Assembly: GCA_016873895.1 (NCBI GenBank)
Contig: VGVV01000006.1
Location: forward strand, 1 to 64,000
DNA: 64,000 nt
Source of the DNA: Ignavibacteria bacterium
Lineage (GTDB): Bacteria; Bacteroidota; Ignavibacteria; Kapaibacteriales; Kapaibacteriaceae
Direction of reading: 5' to 3'
Shown here: piece by piece, positions 17,283 through 26,662 of the stretch
Numbering within the stretch: the stretch's first letter is position 1
Layout of the letters: each line of letters begins with the position of its first letter
Position numbers and translations under genes: made by a program
The notes under the pieces: generated by a model
Databases searched by the model: none
Told to the model about the DNA's origin: nothing
Seen by the model: the letters and a program-made list of their open reading frames with translations, nothing else

Positions 17283-18410
17283 ATGTTTTATCAATTAGCA
17301 CTTTGGATAAGGTCCATCACCGATGTTCCGGGGATCAACCTGTTTTCCTACATCACGTTTCGCGCAGCTGCTGCTGCCATCTTTGCGCTACTGATTACAT
17401 TTCTCATCGGACCTCGAATTATCGCCATGCTAAAGCGTATGCAGGTGGGTGAACAGGCCAAGGTTGAGTTGCAGAGTGTTGGACTGCATTTGAACAAAGC
17501 GGGCACGCCAACAATGGGTGGACTTATTGTCTTGGGTGCTGTGCTCATACCAACACTGTTATGGGCCAATGTGTTGAATATGTACGTTGTAATGGCAGTA
17601 TTTGCTACAGCCGCTCTTGGTGCTGTTGGGTTTTTAGATGACTATCTGAAGGTTGTGAAGAAGTATCCTAAGGGTCTTATTGGTATTTACAAGATCACAG
17701 GACAGGTAAGCGTTGGATTGGTTGTAGGGGGCTCGTTGTACTTCATGCCAGAGGCATTTGGATTGCAGCCATGGGAGCGCGCAATTACAACGATTCCATT
17801 TGAAAAGATGGCGCACTTTGATTTTGGTTGGTTATACATTCCCCTTGTTGTGTTCATCATCACGGCAACGTCAAATGCAGTGAACCTAACGGACGGGCTT
17901 GACGGATTGTGCATTGGCACCGTAGGCATTAGCGCGCTAACGCTTGCTGTTATTGCCTATGTCTCGGGCAGCGCCGTGTTTGCAGACTACCTAAACATCA
18001 TCCACCTGCGCGGCACAGAAGAGCTTACGATCTTTTGCGCTGCTATGGTTGGCGCTGCACTTGGCTTTCTTTGGTACAACTCATATCCGGCGCAGGTCTT
18101 CATGGGTGATACCGGATCGCTCGCACTCGGCGGTGCAATTGGTGTTCTCTGCGTTTTGATCAAGAAAGAGTTCCTCCTGCCCATCGTTGGTGGGGTGTTC
18201 TTTGCTGAAACGCTCTCGGTGATCATTCAGGTATCGTACTTCAAGTACACCAAGAAGAGGTTCGGAGAAGGACGCCGCATCTTCAAGATTGCACCACTGC
18301 ACCACCATTTTGAGAAGAGTGGGTGGCACGAGGCCAAGATTGTTACTCGATTCTATATCGTTGCAGTAATGCTTGCCATCATCACGATGGCGACCTTCAA
18401 GGTGCGATAA
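17283..18410 (+). CDS. mraY: Phospho-N-acetylmuramoyl-pentapeptide-transferase
   Basis: MraY moves phospho-MurNAc-pentapeptide to undecaprenyl phosphate, making lipid I in the inner membrane. The 375-residue protein has about ten hydrophobic segments. Catalytic signatures are FLDDYLK, NAVNLTDGLDGL and the cytoplasmic HHHFEKSGWHEAKIV near the C-terminus. GTPTMGG in the first loop is typical. It is the last gene of the short rsmH-murF-mraY run. The other dcw genes (murD, ftsW, murG, murC) do not follow; instead a convergent gene starts 5 bp later. Confidence 0.95.
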   Translation: MFYQLALWIRSITDVPGINLFSYITFRAAAAAIFALLITFLIGPRIIAMLKRMQVGEQAKVELQSVGLHLNKAGTPTMGGLIVLGAVLIPTLLWANVLNMYVVMAVFATAALGAVGFLDDYLKVVKKYPKGLIGIYKITGQVSVGLVVGGSLYFMPEAFGLQPWERAITTIPFEKMAHFDFGWLYIPLVVFIITATSNAVNLTDGLDGLCIGTVGISALTLAVIAYVSGSAVFADYLNIIHLRGTEELTIFCAAMVGAALGFLWYNSYPAQVFMGDTGSLALGGAIGVLCVLIKKEFLLPIVGGVFFAETLSVIIQVSYFKYTKKRFGEGRRIFKIAPLHHHFEKSGWHEAKIVTRFYIVAVMLAIITMATFKVR

Positions 18411-18415
18411 GCCCC

Positions 18416-18916
18416 TTAGCGGAAGATAACAGTCTGTGTGTAAGAGCCGCCGAGTCCGTATTCAGGAGTAACGACTACAAACACCACGCCGGGGTCTATC
18501 TGCGAGATATCTACTGTACGACGCTCTGTTTCAAGGATGATACAGGAGGTGTCGGACCAGACCTTACCCTCGTGAAAGTCTACAACATATCCACCCTTCA
18601 TAAACAGCGAATCGACGATGTTTAGGTTGTTGTCTCTTCGTACAAAGCAACCACTATTCGCCTGCCATATCGAGCTGTAATGCGTGAGATACGTGTTGTT
18701 GTATGGTTGAAGATTGGTGACTGTACCGGTATTTACTGCAAAGACGGATGTGCCCGTATGATCCATGAGCGCAATTGAATCCCGCGCATTAGGGGCAATC
18801 AAGTAGTACCCGGGCGCAGCCGAGCTCGTGCTCGCTACGGTTAGTTGCTGAAAACCAGATTGTGCATACAGCGAATACGCTGTGGCAAAGAGAAATGCCA
18901 AGAGGATGTTCTTCAT
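18416..18916 (-). pseudogene. Internally deleted arylsulfotransferase-like protein
   Basis: The 166-residue frame has a signal peptide and the first 110 or so residues of the arylsulfotransferase-like family (SAAPGYYLIAPNARDSIALM, GGYVVDFHEGK). It then passes directly into what looks like the end of a T9SS sorting domain: TVDISQIDPGVVFVVVTPEYG, ending QTVIFR. The whole catalytic propeller, with its HxNS, LGG, QH and FDNG motifs, is missing. The junction lies at VDIS, a motif that full-length relatives carry both in the N-terminal domain (VDLS or VDMS) and in the sorting domain (VDVS). The frame is open and could still make a small secreted protein. Confidence 0.7.
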
Positions 18917-18967
18917 TCTTGGGGATAAGAACGAAAAACCGGTGATTATGTTACAGAGGAGCGTTTG

Positions 18968-20605
18968 TTACAAAAGATCTGAAACATCTACATAAAAGAT
19001 CTGACCTCGCACACCTGTAAAGAACACACGAGAATCGAAAACCCGTATGAATCGCAATGTTTGATCGTCAGGCATAGTAAACACGCGCCAGGTTACTCCT
19101 GAGTCTTTACTGACAAAAATACCTGGATAGCCGGCTGCGAATATGATTCCACGACTAACACCTACATCAAGGATATTAGGACGATGGACATAGGTGCCCT
19201 CTGGGCGAAACACCGAGTATGATCCACTATCCGGACAGATATAGGACTCATCTTGAGCGCGGACAAGCCAGCCCCCTCCCAGTCGATAAACGTCTTGAAT
19301 AGACCGAGATGGTAACTCCATAAATGTGCGTTGCCACGTTATGCCACGATCCTTCGAGTTCCATGCCCCTTCCGAAGTACAGGCCCAAATGACACCCTCA
19401 CTGCTGCGCAACCGGTTGATAGACGCATAGGGTAGTTTAAGCGAAAGTGTATCCCATGTACGTCCGGCATTACTACTACGCAGCAGCACGCCTTCCTGCA
19501 GACCAACAACAACAGTTGTGTCGACAACAGCCAAGGCATATTCACCACTATATGGTAGGGTTGATGTAAAGAGATCAACCTCTGAACCGCAGCGCTTAAC
19601 ATGAACCAACCCTCGCGTAAGCGTTGATAGAATAACGCCGTCCTGAAAAGCATCTGCTGATTGTGGAATTACACCACCTAGTCCATCATGCAGTGGATAC
19701 GCTACCTGCTGACCCGACGGAAGAAATGCCACACCATGCTCGCGAAGCCCGATATAAAGACCGTGATCTGAGGAGACGATACGTCGCACATCGATGGACT
19801 CAAGATTCCGATTGATACTTACTGGCTCCCATACACCACCAGACATGTTGTGCCGGTAGAGCGCACCCTCTTGAGACACAGTTCCTGCATACAGCGATCC
19901 TTTATGGAGTTGAACAGCACTCACATATTCAGGGGACATCTGCTGCATGCTCAACTCTTCCAGAGCATCGGTGTTCAACTTGAGCTGGATGATTGGCAGA
20001 CGCTTTCGTCCGATCACAACAAGTGAATCATTTACTGTGATACAGGATGACTGCATCAGTGATGATGAAGTAAGCGAGTAGGTGACACCGTATGGTGTTG
20101 ATACGAACAGCGTAGAATCGCGAACCGAATACACATTATTATCGTGGGTGGTCGACAACGCAGCGTTGTTGTGGTCCCAAGCCTCAATTAAGCCATTGAT
20201 GTTGCGGATACGGTTAACACTTCCCGAGCCATATCGTTTGATCTGATTCCACGACAACCCATGATTCGTTGACTGGCTTAGTGTGCCATTGGCGGTGAGC
20301 ACATAGACGGCATCACCATGAGGAAGAATGTCGACAACCGATTTGTTTGTGAGCGGTACCGATGGTTCAGACCAGGTAACACCTTCATCCGATGTAGCGT
20401 ACACACGTTCAGATGTAAGAGCCAAGAAGGAGCTATCACAACGCAGCAATGACTGCAACCCGAAGAATGATCGGTCGCCCAATCTCTGAACGTTGAGCTT
20501 GGGCGTCGTATCTTGTGCACGTACAGAAGTGCAGAAACAGATTAACACCAACGAACCTGCAGTGAACAATACCGAGGCTTTGTGGATTCCCGTGCGAGTA
20601 AGCAT
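18968..20605 (-). CDS. Exported YCF48/BNR-type beta-propeller protein
   Basis: The 545-residue protein has a signal peptide (VLFTAGSLVLICFCTSVRA). Repeated sialidase-like Asp-box or YCF48 units follow: TSDEGVTWSEP, STNHGLSWNQ, SSNAGRTWDTL, SKDRGITWQRT and SKDSGVTWRVF. These predict a six- to seven-bladed propeller. No catalytic residues of sialidases are evident, so a binding or structural role is more likely. There is no obvious T9SS domain at the C-terminus (FYVDVSDLL), though that end is short. The ATG at 20605 is only 16 bp from the divergent start at 20622, and a GATATTTG box lies in that gap. Confidence 0.75.
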   Translation of the reverse strand: MLTRTGIHKASVLFTAGSLVLICFCTSVRAQDTTPKLNVQRLGDRSFFGLQSLLRCDSSFLALTSERVYATSDEGVTWSEPSVPLTNKSVVDILPHGDAVYVLTANGTLSQSTNHGLSWNQIKRYGSGSVNRIRNINGLIEAWDHNNAALSTTHDNNVYSVRDSTLFVSTPYGVTYSLTSSSLMQSSCITVNDSLVVIGRKRLPIIQLKLNTDALEELSMQQMSPEYVSAVQLHKGSLYAGTVSQEGALYRHNMSGGVWEPVSINRNLESIDVRRIVSSDHGLYIGLREHGVAFLPSGQQVAYPLHDGLGGVIPQSADAFQDGVILSTLTRGLVHVKRCGSEVDLFTSTLPYSGEYALAVVDTTVVVGLQEGVLLRSSNAGRTWDTLSLKLPYASINRLRSSEGVIWACTSEGAWNSKDRGITWQRTFMELPSRSIQDVYRLGGGWLVRAQDESYICPDSGSYSVFRPEGTYVHRPNILDVGVSRGIIFAAGYPGIFVSKDSGVTWRVFTMPDDQTLRFIRVFDSRVFFTGVRGQIFYVDVSDLL

Positions 20606-20621
20606 CAAACAAATATCGGTA

Positions 20622-23600
20622 ATGACTGCTCTTGTGACCTTGCTCATCTTCTTCGCGATGGTTGGCACTGGGCGAGCGCAGGTTGGTTCAGCCTCGTACA
20701 GAGTGGTTCAGCATGGAAATGCCTATCCAGGATACATTCTAATCGCTCCAACGGGAAGTGACACGCTCGGCATTATCGACAACAGTGGCCTGTTTGTGTT
20801 TCCCGTTAACGTAGGGTTGCACACAAATCTGAACTCACACAACAACAAAGACCTTACCTTTTTTAGTGTCTCATTGAGCACAGGTACCTTTGATCAACGT
20901 GGGATGGTCCTCATGAATGCGGGCCTGGAGATAGCCGATAGCATTCGCCCGATAGGGCCATACATTCCTGATTTTCATGAAGGATATGCTACCACAGACA
21001 CCACATTTATGGTTCTTGGAACATACCTCATGCCGGTAGATCTTTCCTCCGTTGTTCAAGGCGGAAAGGCCGATGCCAATGTTGTAGGAACACTTATTCA
21101 AGAAGTTTCTGCCACGGGGCGAGTGTTGTTTGAGTGGAAGTCGTTCGATCACATCTCCTATCTCGACGCCACAGAAGACATCGACTATTCACAGTCGGTC
21201 GTTGACGTACTCCATGCTAACTCTGTGATACGCGATACCGATGGTAACCTCATCGTTTCGTTTCGTCATACGGATGAAGTAATCAAGATCAGTTACGCAA
21301 CTGGAAAGGTTCTCTGGCGTCTTGGGGGGTCAAAGTCGAAGAACAACGAGTTTCGCTTCCTGAATGACTCAACCAATGGCTTTGTTGGATTTTCCCACCA
21401 GCATTACGCCACGAGAACGTCACGTGGAACATTGTTGATGTTTGACAACGGCAATCTAAAACCAGCACCACGAGCCTCGCGAGTTGTCGAATATGAGATC
21501 AATGAGCCAGCAAAGACCATTCGCAAGATCTTTGAGTACGTCCCAAACAAGCCTGTGTATGCTGTGTCAATGGGAAGTGCCAGAGAGTTGCCAAATCAGA
21601 ACATCATGATCGGGTACGGCTCGGCCGCAACGATTACCGGGACAACGAATGACATCGCTGCTGAGGAGATTGATCGTAGTGGCAATGTCGTAGCAACGGT
21701 CTACAACATCCCAAGTCCGAAATTCCGTCCGTACCGCATTGTGAAGTCAACGTTCGGTATGACCGGCCTACAGCGCACGATCTCTGCTACAGGAAAGACG
21801 TCCTTTGCAACATCTGACAGTACAACGGGCATCGCTCTGTCGGCGACGCGCGTAAACAAGCCAACAATTGTTACCGTAGAGCGACATCACTATGCGCCTC
21901 GAAATATCAGTGATACCATTAAGGGGCGTCCGTTCTATGCTCCAGCACGATGGACTTTGCGTACCAGTGACTCAACAGCATTAGCTGGTGCAACAATTCT
22001 GACATTAGATCGCAGATCGCGAGTAGATGATCCAGCATCTGTGACGGTGATGTATCGACCAGCGGAAGGTGTTGGTAAATTCGAGCCTGTTGCTGCGTCG
22101 TTCTCTGCCGCAGACTCTTCGTGGACAATGCCATTTATCAAACAGGGCGAATTCGCTGTTACCTATGCAACGCGTGTATCTCCAGAGAAGATCTTCCCAC
22201 GCAATCGAACCACAGCCATAGCCCGCAATGTCCAGCTACGATGGTATCGAACATTGTATGTTGATTCATACGACGTGCAAATGTCACCTGATAGCACGTT
22301 TGCGACCGGCGTGATTTCAGGCACAACAAAGGACACATCATTTGTGCTTCCCATCTTGTCTCAGAATACAACATACTGGTGGCGTTTGCGGACATTTTCC
22401 ATACGCGGAAAACGCAGTTTGTGGACAGACTCTTGGAGATTTACAACTCAAATCGACGTCCCCATCGTGTTGGCACCAGACACCACGAAGAGCCTGAATG
22501 TCGTAACTACGCAATCAGCGTTCCGCTGGTCACGTGTGAATGGGGCTTCTCACTACCGACTCGTTGTTACCGATACAACAGACAAACCCCTTCTTGATAC
22601 ACTTACCACGGATACACTCATGTATCCCGTGTCCTCCCTGCCTAGCAATACCCTGTGCAGATGGAGCGTGCGGGCGTTGATCGACACTGTGTTTAGTCCG
22701 CCTTCTACAACACGCACAATCGCCACGACACCCAGCAAGCCCCTTCAAAGCTTTCCCGAACCAAACATCTACCTTGCTAGCACACCAACACCTGTGTTAC
22801 GTTGGTTGCCGAGCGATGCTCAGGAATACCGAGTACAACTCATGCGATCATCTGATAACGTGGTTGTTCTTGATTCCATCCATGTAGGGACGTCCCTGCC
22901 AACACCCTCTCTCGAACCCGGAACATCTTATCGGTGGTTGGTATCCGCCATTGGTACCTTCGGTGCGTCTGATCCCGCCGAGCGCATATTCTCGGTTGCA
23001 ACTGGTGTAAGCCTTAGCAGGCCCGCTATCAGCGGCGGTCTCTCGAGGAATGGTGTAGAGTTCACCCAACCATCAGCTTGCTCATGGGAGATCGTTCCAG
23101 ACGCACTTGAGTACCAGGTACAAGTAGCAGCCGACGTTGTGTTTGATAATCCATACATCGACACCGTTATTGCAAAGCCCGAGCTTGCTGTGGTGTTTCC
23201 GCGCGCGTCATCGCTCTATGCCTGGCGCGTTCAGGCCCGCCGGGGGTATGAGATTGGTCCATGGTCAGATACTGCATATGTATCAACCAAACTTGACGGA
23301 TCCACAATCATCACGCCGACGTATCCAGTGCATGGGGCGAGGGGAATAGCAGAATCGGACATGTTTCGGTTCGCTACAAACGGAGAGTTTGAGAGTTATG
23401 AGGTCCAAGTATCTCGGGACCCCCGACTCGGCGAGATCGATTTTAAGTTTTACTGTTTTACCGATAGCACTGGGTTCTCATTCCTGAGTTCGGGCACTCG
23501 ATACTACTGGAGAGTGATCGGCACTTCGTCGAAACGACCACGGTTTATTAGCGACGTGGCAACGATGGTGGTGGGCGATGAGGTTTCTGTGCCAGCCCCC

Positions 23601-23834
23601 TCTCGTGAAGAGGATCTTGTTGACGTTGTCCGGTATGAATCCAGTATCCTTATGATAAATAAGACAGATACGCCGATTGTTGACGTGAAGGTCTACGACA
23701 TTCTCGGCGAGTGTTTGTCCACTCACCACCCTGCGGCAGATTCCAACCTTCTGATCGTACCAACAGATAATACAAGACCCCGGTTTTTTGTCGTAACTTT
23801 TTTGTCTGGAAGAACTTATCTTACACGTGTGTGA
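20622..23834 (+). CDS. Secreted arylsulfotransferase-like protein with five FN3-like repeats
   Basis: The 1070-residue protein has a signal peptide (MTALVTLLIFFAMVGTGRA). An arylsulfotransferase-like propeller (about 25-400) carries HANS (His198), SFRH, LGG, HQHY (His261) and FDNG. Five tandem fibronectin-III-like repeats (about 525-985) each contain a Y-x-V-Q-x-S or YWWR-type signature such as NTTYWWRLRTFS. A T9SS type A tail (DVKVYDILGE, ending FLSGRTYLTRV) closes it. It belongs to the subfamily that also includes the genes at 18416 and 39799. The repeats may hold the enzyme domain away from the cell surface or bind carbohydrate. Substrate unknown. Confidence 0.8.
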   Translation: MTALVTLLIFFAMVGTGRAQVGSASYRVVQHGNAYPGYILIAPTGSDTLGIIDNSGLFVFPVNVGLHTNLNSHNNKDLTFFSVSLSTGTFDQRGMVLMNAGLEIADSIRPIGPYIPDFHEGYATTDTTFMVLGTYLMPVDLSSVVQGGKADANVVGTLIQEVSATGRVLFEWKSFDHISYLDATEDIDYSQSVVDVLHANSVIRDTDGNLIVSFRHTDEVIKISYATGKVLWRLGGSKSKNNEFRFLNDSTNGFVGFSHQHYATRTSRGTLLMFDNGNLKPAPRASRVVEYEINEPAKTIRKIFEYVPNKPVYAVSMGSARELPNQNIMIGYGSAATITGTTNDIAAEEIDRSGNVVATVYNIPSPKFRPYRIVKSTFGMTGLQRTISATGKTSFATSDSTTGIALSATRVNKPTIVTVERHHYAPRNISDTIKGRPFYAPARWTLRTSDSTALAGATILTLDRRSRVDDPASVTVMYRPAEGVGKFEPVAASFSAADSSWTMPFIKQGEFAVTYATRVSPEKIFPRNRTTAIARNVQLRWYRTLYVDSYDVQMSPDSTFATGVISGTTKDTSFVLPILSQNTTYWWRLRTFSIRGKRSLWTDSWRFTTQIDVPIVLAPDTTKSLNVVTTQSAFRWSRVNGASHYRLVVTDTTDKPLLDTLTTDTLMYPVSSLPSNTLCRWSVRALIDTVFSPPSTTRTIATTPSKPLQSFPEPNIYLASTPTPVLRWLPSDAQEYRVQLMRSSDNVVVLDSIHVGTSLPTPSLEPGTSYRWLVSAIGTFGASDPAERIFSVATGVSLSRPAISGGLSRNGVEFTQPSACSWEIVPDALEYQVQVAADVVFDNPYIDTVIAKPELAVVFPRASSLYAWRVQARRGYEIGPWSDTAYVSTKLDGSTIITPTYPVHGARGIAESDMFRFATNGEFESYEVQVSRDPRLGEIDFKFYCFTDSTGFSFLSSGTRYYWRVIGTSSKRPRFISDVATMVVGDEVSVPAPSREEDLVDVVRYESSILMINKTDTPIVDVKVYDILGECLSTHHPAADSNLLIVPTDNTRPRFFVVTFLSGRTYLTRV

Positions 23835-23907
23835 TCAGAGTACGCGCCTTTTAGAACGTTAAAAACGAACTGCTTTTTTTACAATTACTTGCAAAGGAGC
23901 TAATCGC

Positions 23908-26586
23908 ATGACATCATTACTGCGACGCTTTTCCGACCAGACACGTCTTGCCTGGGTGCTTGCATTGACGGCCATCATCATGATGACCGCTGTTACTCAA
24001 ACATTCGCACAACCATGTTCATATGGTTATGGGAATATCATTGTTACAAGCCCAGCTACTGGTAGCACTTGGGTACGTAACACAACGTTGACGATTCGAT
24101 GGTATGGCTCTCCATACACCGCGGGCAACTACGGCGGCAAGTATGACATCTACTATTCGAGCAACAGCGGAACAACGTGGAATTCTGTTGCATCTCGTGT
24201 TGACGGATATGCAACATCGTTTAACTGGACGATTCCAGCTTCTGTAACACCCGGATCAGCGTTCCGAATTCGCGTTGATGAGTATTTCGATCCATCAAGC
24301 TGGTACTGCACACTCTCCAATCCAGGGTATACCGGCAACTTTACGGTCACAAAGGGCTGCTTCCCTCCGACGATGACGCAGCAACCTGTTAGCCAGACAG
24401 TGTGTACTGGTACCAGTGCAAGTATGAGTGTTGCTTCCGACATGATGACCGGTACCTACGAGTGGTACAAGGACGGAGCTCTCATCGCAACAACACGTTC
24501 GAATGTCTACACTATCAGCCCCGTTACACTTTCAGCGGCCGGTGTCTACAATGTTGTTCTCAGGGATGATTGCAATCCTTCAACTGCAACGATTACTTCT
24601 GCTTCAGGTCGTCTAACGGTTATTGAGTCGCCATCTATCAGAACCGATCTGCCAACATCGCGTACGGTGTGTGAAAGTGCAAATGATACGCTTCGTATTC
24701 GCTCTGTTGGTGCTGGACGTCGCTTCCAGTGGTTCAAGAATGGCGCTGCCATTACTGGTGCAACAGATTCTAACTATGTCGTCAACAACGCTGGTACGAC
24801 ATCAACTGGCTCATACTATTGCGTCGTTTCTGGTACATGTACACCACCAGCACAAAGCGTAACATGTTCATTGGTTGTTGCCACGAAGCCACGTGTCACT
24901 GTTGAACCGAACAATCTTGACATCTGCCCTGGCACTAACGGAACAATCGGTGTTACGGCAACAGGCCTTAACCTTGTGTATCAGTGGTTCAAGGATGGCA
25001 AGGCTGTTCCTGGTGGATTTAACTCGACGCTTACGTTCAACAACTACGATTATTCGATGAATGGCCAGTACTACTGCCAGATTGCTTCGAATATTCCAAA
25101 CCCTAACAACTGCGTTATCACGGCACAAACGCGCACAATTCGTGTCAGTGGCTTCCGTCCACCAAAAGTGAAGACGCAGCCGCGCAAGACGATCGATGCA
25201 TGTTTAGGAGCACCCCTCAGCGTACTTGCTGAATATACTGGTACTGGTCTGAGCTATGAGTGGTACAAGGATGGAAAGCTCGTAGCTAACTCGAATTCAA
25301 ACGAACTTGTCGTTGCCAAGATCTCTCCAACTTCTGCTGGTAAGTATGTTGTTGTTGCCACGGGTACGTGCGGACTCAAGACTACCTCCGACACCATCAA
25401 TGTTACTGTTCTTGACAAGCCATCTATCTCCAAGCAGCCTGAAGGTGCTAAGCTCACTGTTGGCGATCGACTCGACCTCACACTTGAAGCTACTGACATC
25501 CGCGCTGTGCAGTGGCACAAGAACGATGTTGCCATCCCTGGTGCTACTACAACTACCTACACCAAGAATTCTGTGGTTAAGTCTGATGCTGGTTTCTACA
25601 CAGCACGCATTACGAACAGCTGCGGTGGTGTGGTTACGAACTATGCCAAGGTTGAAGTCAACGATCCTGTTGTTCCACGTCCTGCTATCGAGCTCGGACA
25701 GGTAAGTGCTGAGTTTGGCGAAATCCCTGTTGGATACGACAAGACGATCACACTCAACGGTCTGATCAAGAACGTGGGCAACGCTCCTTTGAGCATCACA
25801 GCTCTGAACATTGCTCCAAGCGACTTCTCTGTCAGCAACGCCCCTGCTACACCTTTCGAGGTAGCACCTGGTGCTGCGCAGACGATCACCATCAAGGCTG
25901 CTCCTACAGCTAAGGGGCCATTGTTCGGATCGCTCACGATCTTGTCCAACGCTCCTCTGACGCCACAGGCATCGGTTGCACTCTCTGCTACATACGTGCT
26001 GCGTTACAACCACCCTGCTTCGCAGGATTTTGGTCTGCTCGAGACTGGTAAGTCTACAGACAAGTGTGTAACGGTAACAAACACATCAGCTCAAGAGGTA
26101 ACAATCGATCAGGCAACGGTTATCGGTCTCAACGCATCTGAGTTTACGGTCACAACAGCTATGCCTGTTACGATCGCTGCTGGTGCATCGGCTGAGATCT
26201 GCGTCAAGTTTGCTCCTGGTACTGCCGGTAAGAAGTCGGCTCAGCTTAGCCTACGCTCTTCCAGCGGTGGTAACGCTACGATCGACCTAACAGGTTCTGG
26301 AGAAGTTCCGGGTGATGTTGTTGATGCAACAGAAGCTGGAATCAGCGTTTCTCCAAACCCTGTGCGTAATGTTGTCTCGTTGAACTTCGGTAAGGCACTT
26401 CCGGAGATGAACATCTCGATTGTATCAACGAGTGGTCAGGTAGTTACCAACGTTAAGCACGACGCCGTCGAGGCCGGTTCTACATTCATGTTGAACATTG
26501 GCGAAACTGTGGCCAGTGGTTCGTACTCCTTTATCATTCGCATTGGCAATGATGTAATGTCTCTGCCATTTACGGTGATCAAGTAA
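23908..26586 (+). CDS. Multi-Ig-domain surface protein with T9SS sorting domain
   Basis: The 892-residue protein has a signal peptide ending near TFA (about 35). A Kre9/KNH-like module (45-150) is followed by four or five immunoglobulin-like repeats with a YEWYKDGA, FQWFKNGA or YQWFKDGK core and a paired Cys (about 150-585). Two choice-of-anchor-D/ASPM-type domains (about 590-800) and a T9SS type A domain (ISVSPNPVRNVVSLNFG) complete it. Codon choice is strikingly biased to GCT, GGT, GTT and AAG in the second half, unlike its neighbours, which suggests high expression. An AAAGGAG Shine-Dalgarno precedes the ATG and a strong terminator follows, so it is probably a single-gene unit. Likely an abundant adhesin or cell-surface layer component. 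Confidence 0.8.
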   Translation: MTSLLRRFSDQTRLAWVLALTAIIMMTAVTQTFAQPCSYGYGNIIVTSPATGSTWVRNTTLTIRWYGSPYTAGNYGGKYDIYYSSNSGTTWNSVASRVDGYATSFNWTIPASVTPGSAFRIRVDEYFDPSSWYCTLSNPGYTGNFTVTKGCFPPTMTQQPVSQTVCTGTSASMSVASDMMTGTYEWYKDGALIATTRSNVYTISPVTLSAAGVYNVVLRDDCNPSTATITSASGRLTVIESPSIRTDLPTSRTVCESANDTLRIRSVGAGRRFQWFKNGAAITGATDSNYVVNNAGTTSTGSYYCVVSGTCTPPAQSVTCSLVVATKPRVTVEPNNLDICPGTNGTIGVTATGLNLVYQWFKDGKAVPGGFNSTLTFNNYDYSMNGQYYCQIASNIPNPNNCVITAQTRTIRVSGFRPPKVKTQPRKTIDACLGAPLSVLAEYTGTGLSYEWYKDGKLVANSNSNELVVAKISPTSAGKYVVVATGTCGLKTTSDTINVTVLDKPSISKQPEGAKLTVGDRLDLTLEATDIRAVQWHKNDVAIPGATTTTYTKNSVVKSDAGFYTARITNSCGGVVTNYAKVEVNDPVVPRPAIELGQVSAEFGEIPVGYDKTITLNGLIKNVGNAPLSITALNIAPSDFSVSNAPATPFEVAPGAAQTITIKAAPTAKGPLFGSLTILSNAPLTPQASVALSATYVLRYNHPASQDFGLLETGKSTDKCVTVTNTSAQEVTIDQATVIGLNASEFTVTTAMPVTIAAGASAEICVKFAPGTAGKKSAQLSLRSSSGGNATIDLTGSGEVPGDVVDATEAGISVSPNPVRNVVSLNFGKALPEMNISIVSTSGQVVTNVKHDAVEAGSTFMLNIGETVASGSYSFIIRIGNDVMSLPFTVIK

Positions 26587-26609
26587 GCCCCGTACATGAT
26601 CTTTATCAA

Positions 26610-26641
26610 GGGTGTTGTGCCTCGGGCGCAGCACCCTTTTT
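26610..26641 (+). terminator. Intrinsic terminator after the Ig-domain gene
   Basis: An 11-bp stem pairs GGGTGTTGTGC with GCGCAGCACCC (two G-U pairs in RNA) around a CTCGG loop and is followed by TTTTT. This is a classic rho-independent terminator. Confidence 0.85.
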
Positions 26642-26651
26642 CTTTGCTGAC

Positions 26652-26659
26652 TATCTTTG
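26652..26659 (+). promoter_or_regulatory. -7 box TATCTTTG before ispD
   Basis: This exact TAnnTTTG match is followed by three bases and the ispD ATG at 26663. It sits directly after the upstream terminator and predicts a leaderless ispD mRNA. Confidence 0.5.
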
Positions 26660-26662
26660 AAC

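Noticed and set aside
25297..26013. A 238-codon open frame on the minus strand inside the Ig-domain gene
   Set aside because: It is antisense to a clear coding sequence, has no recognisable domain, and arises from the biased GCT/GGT codons of the real gene.
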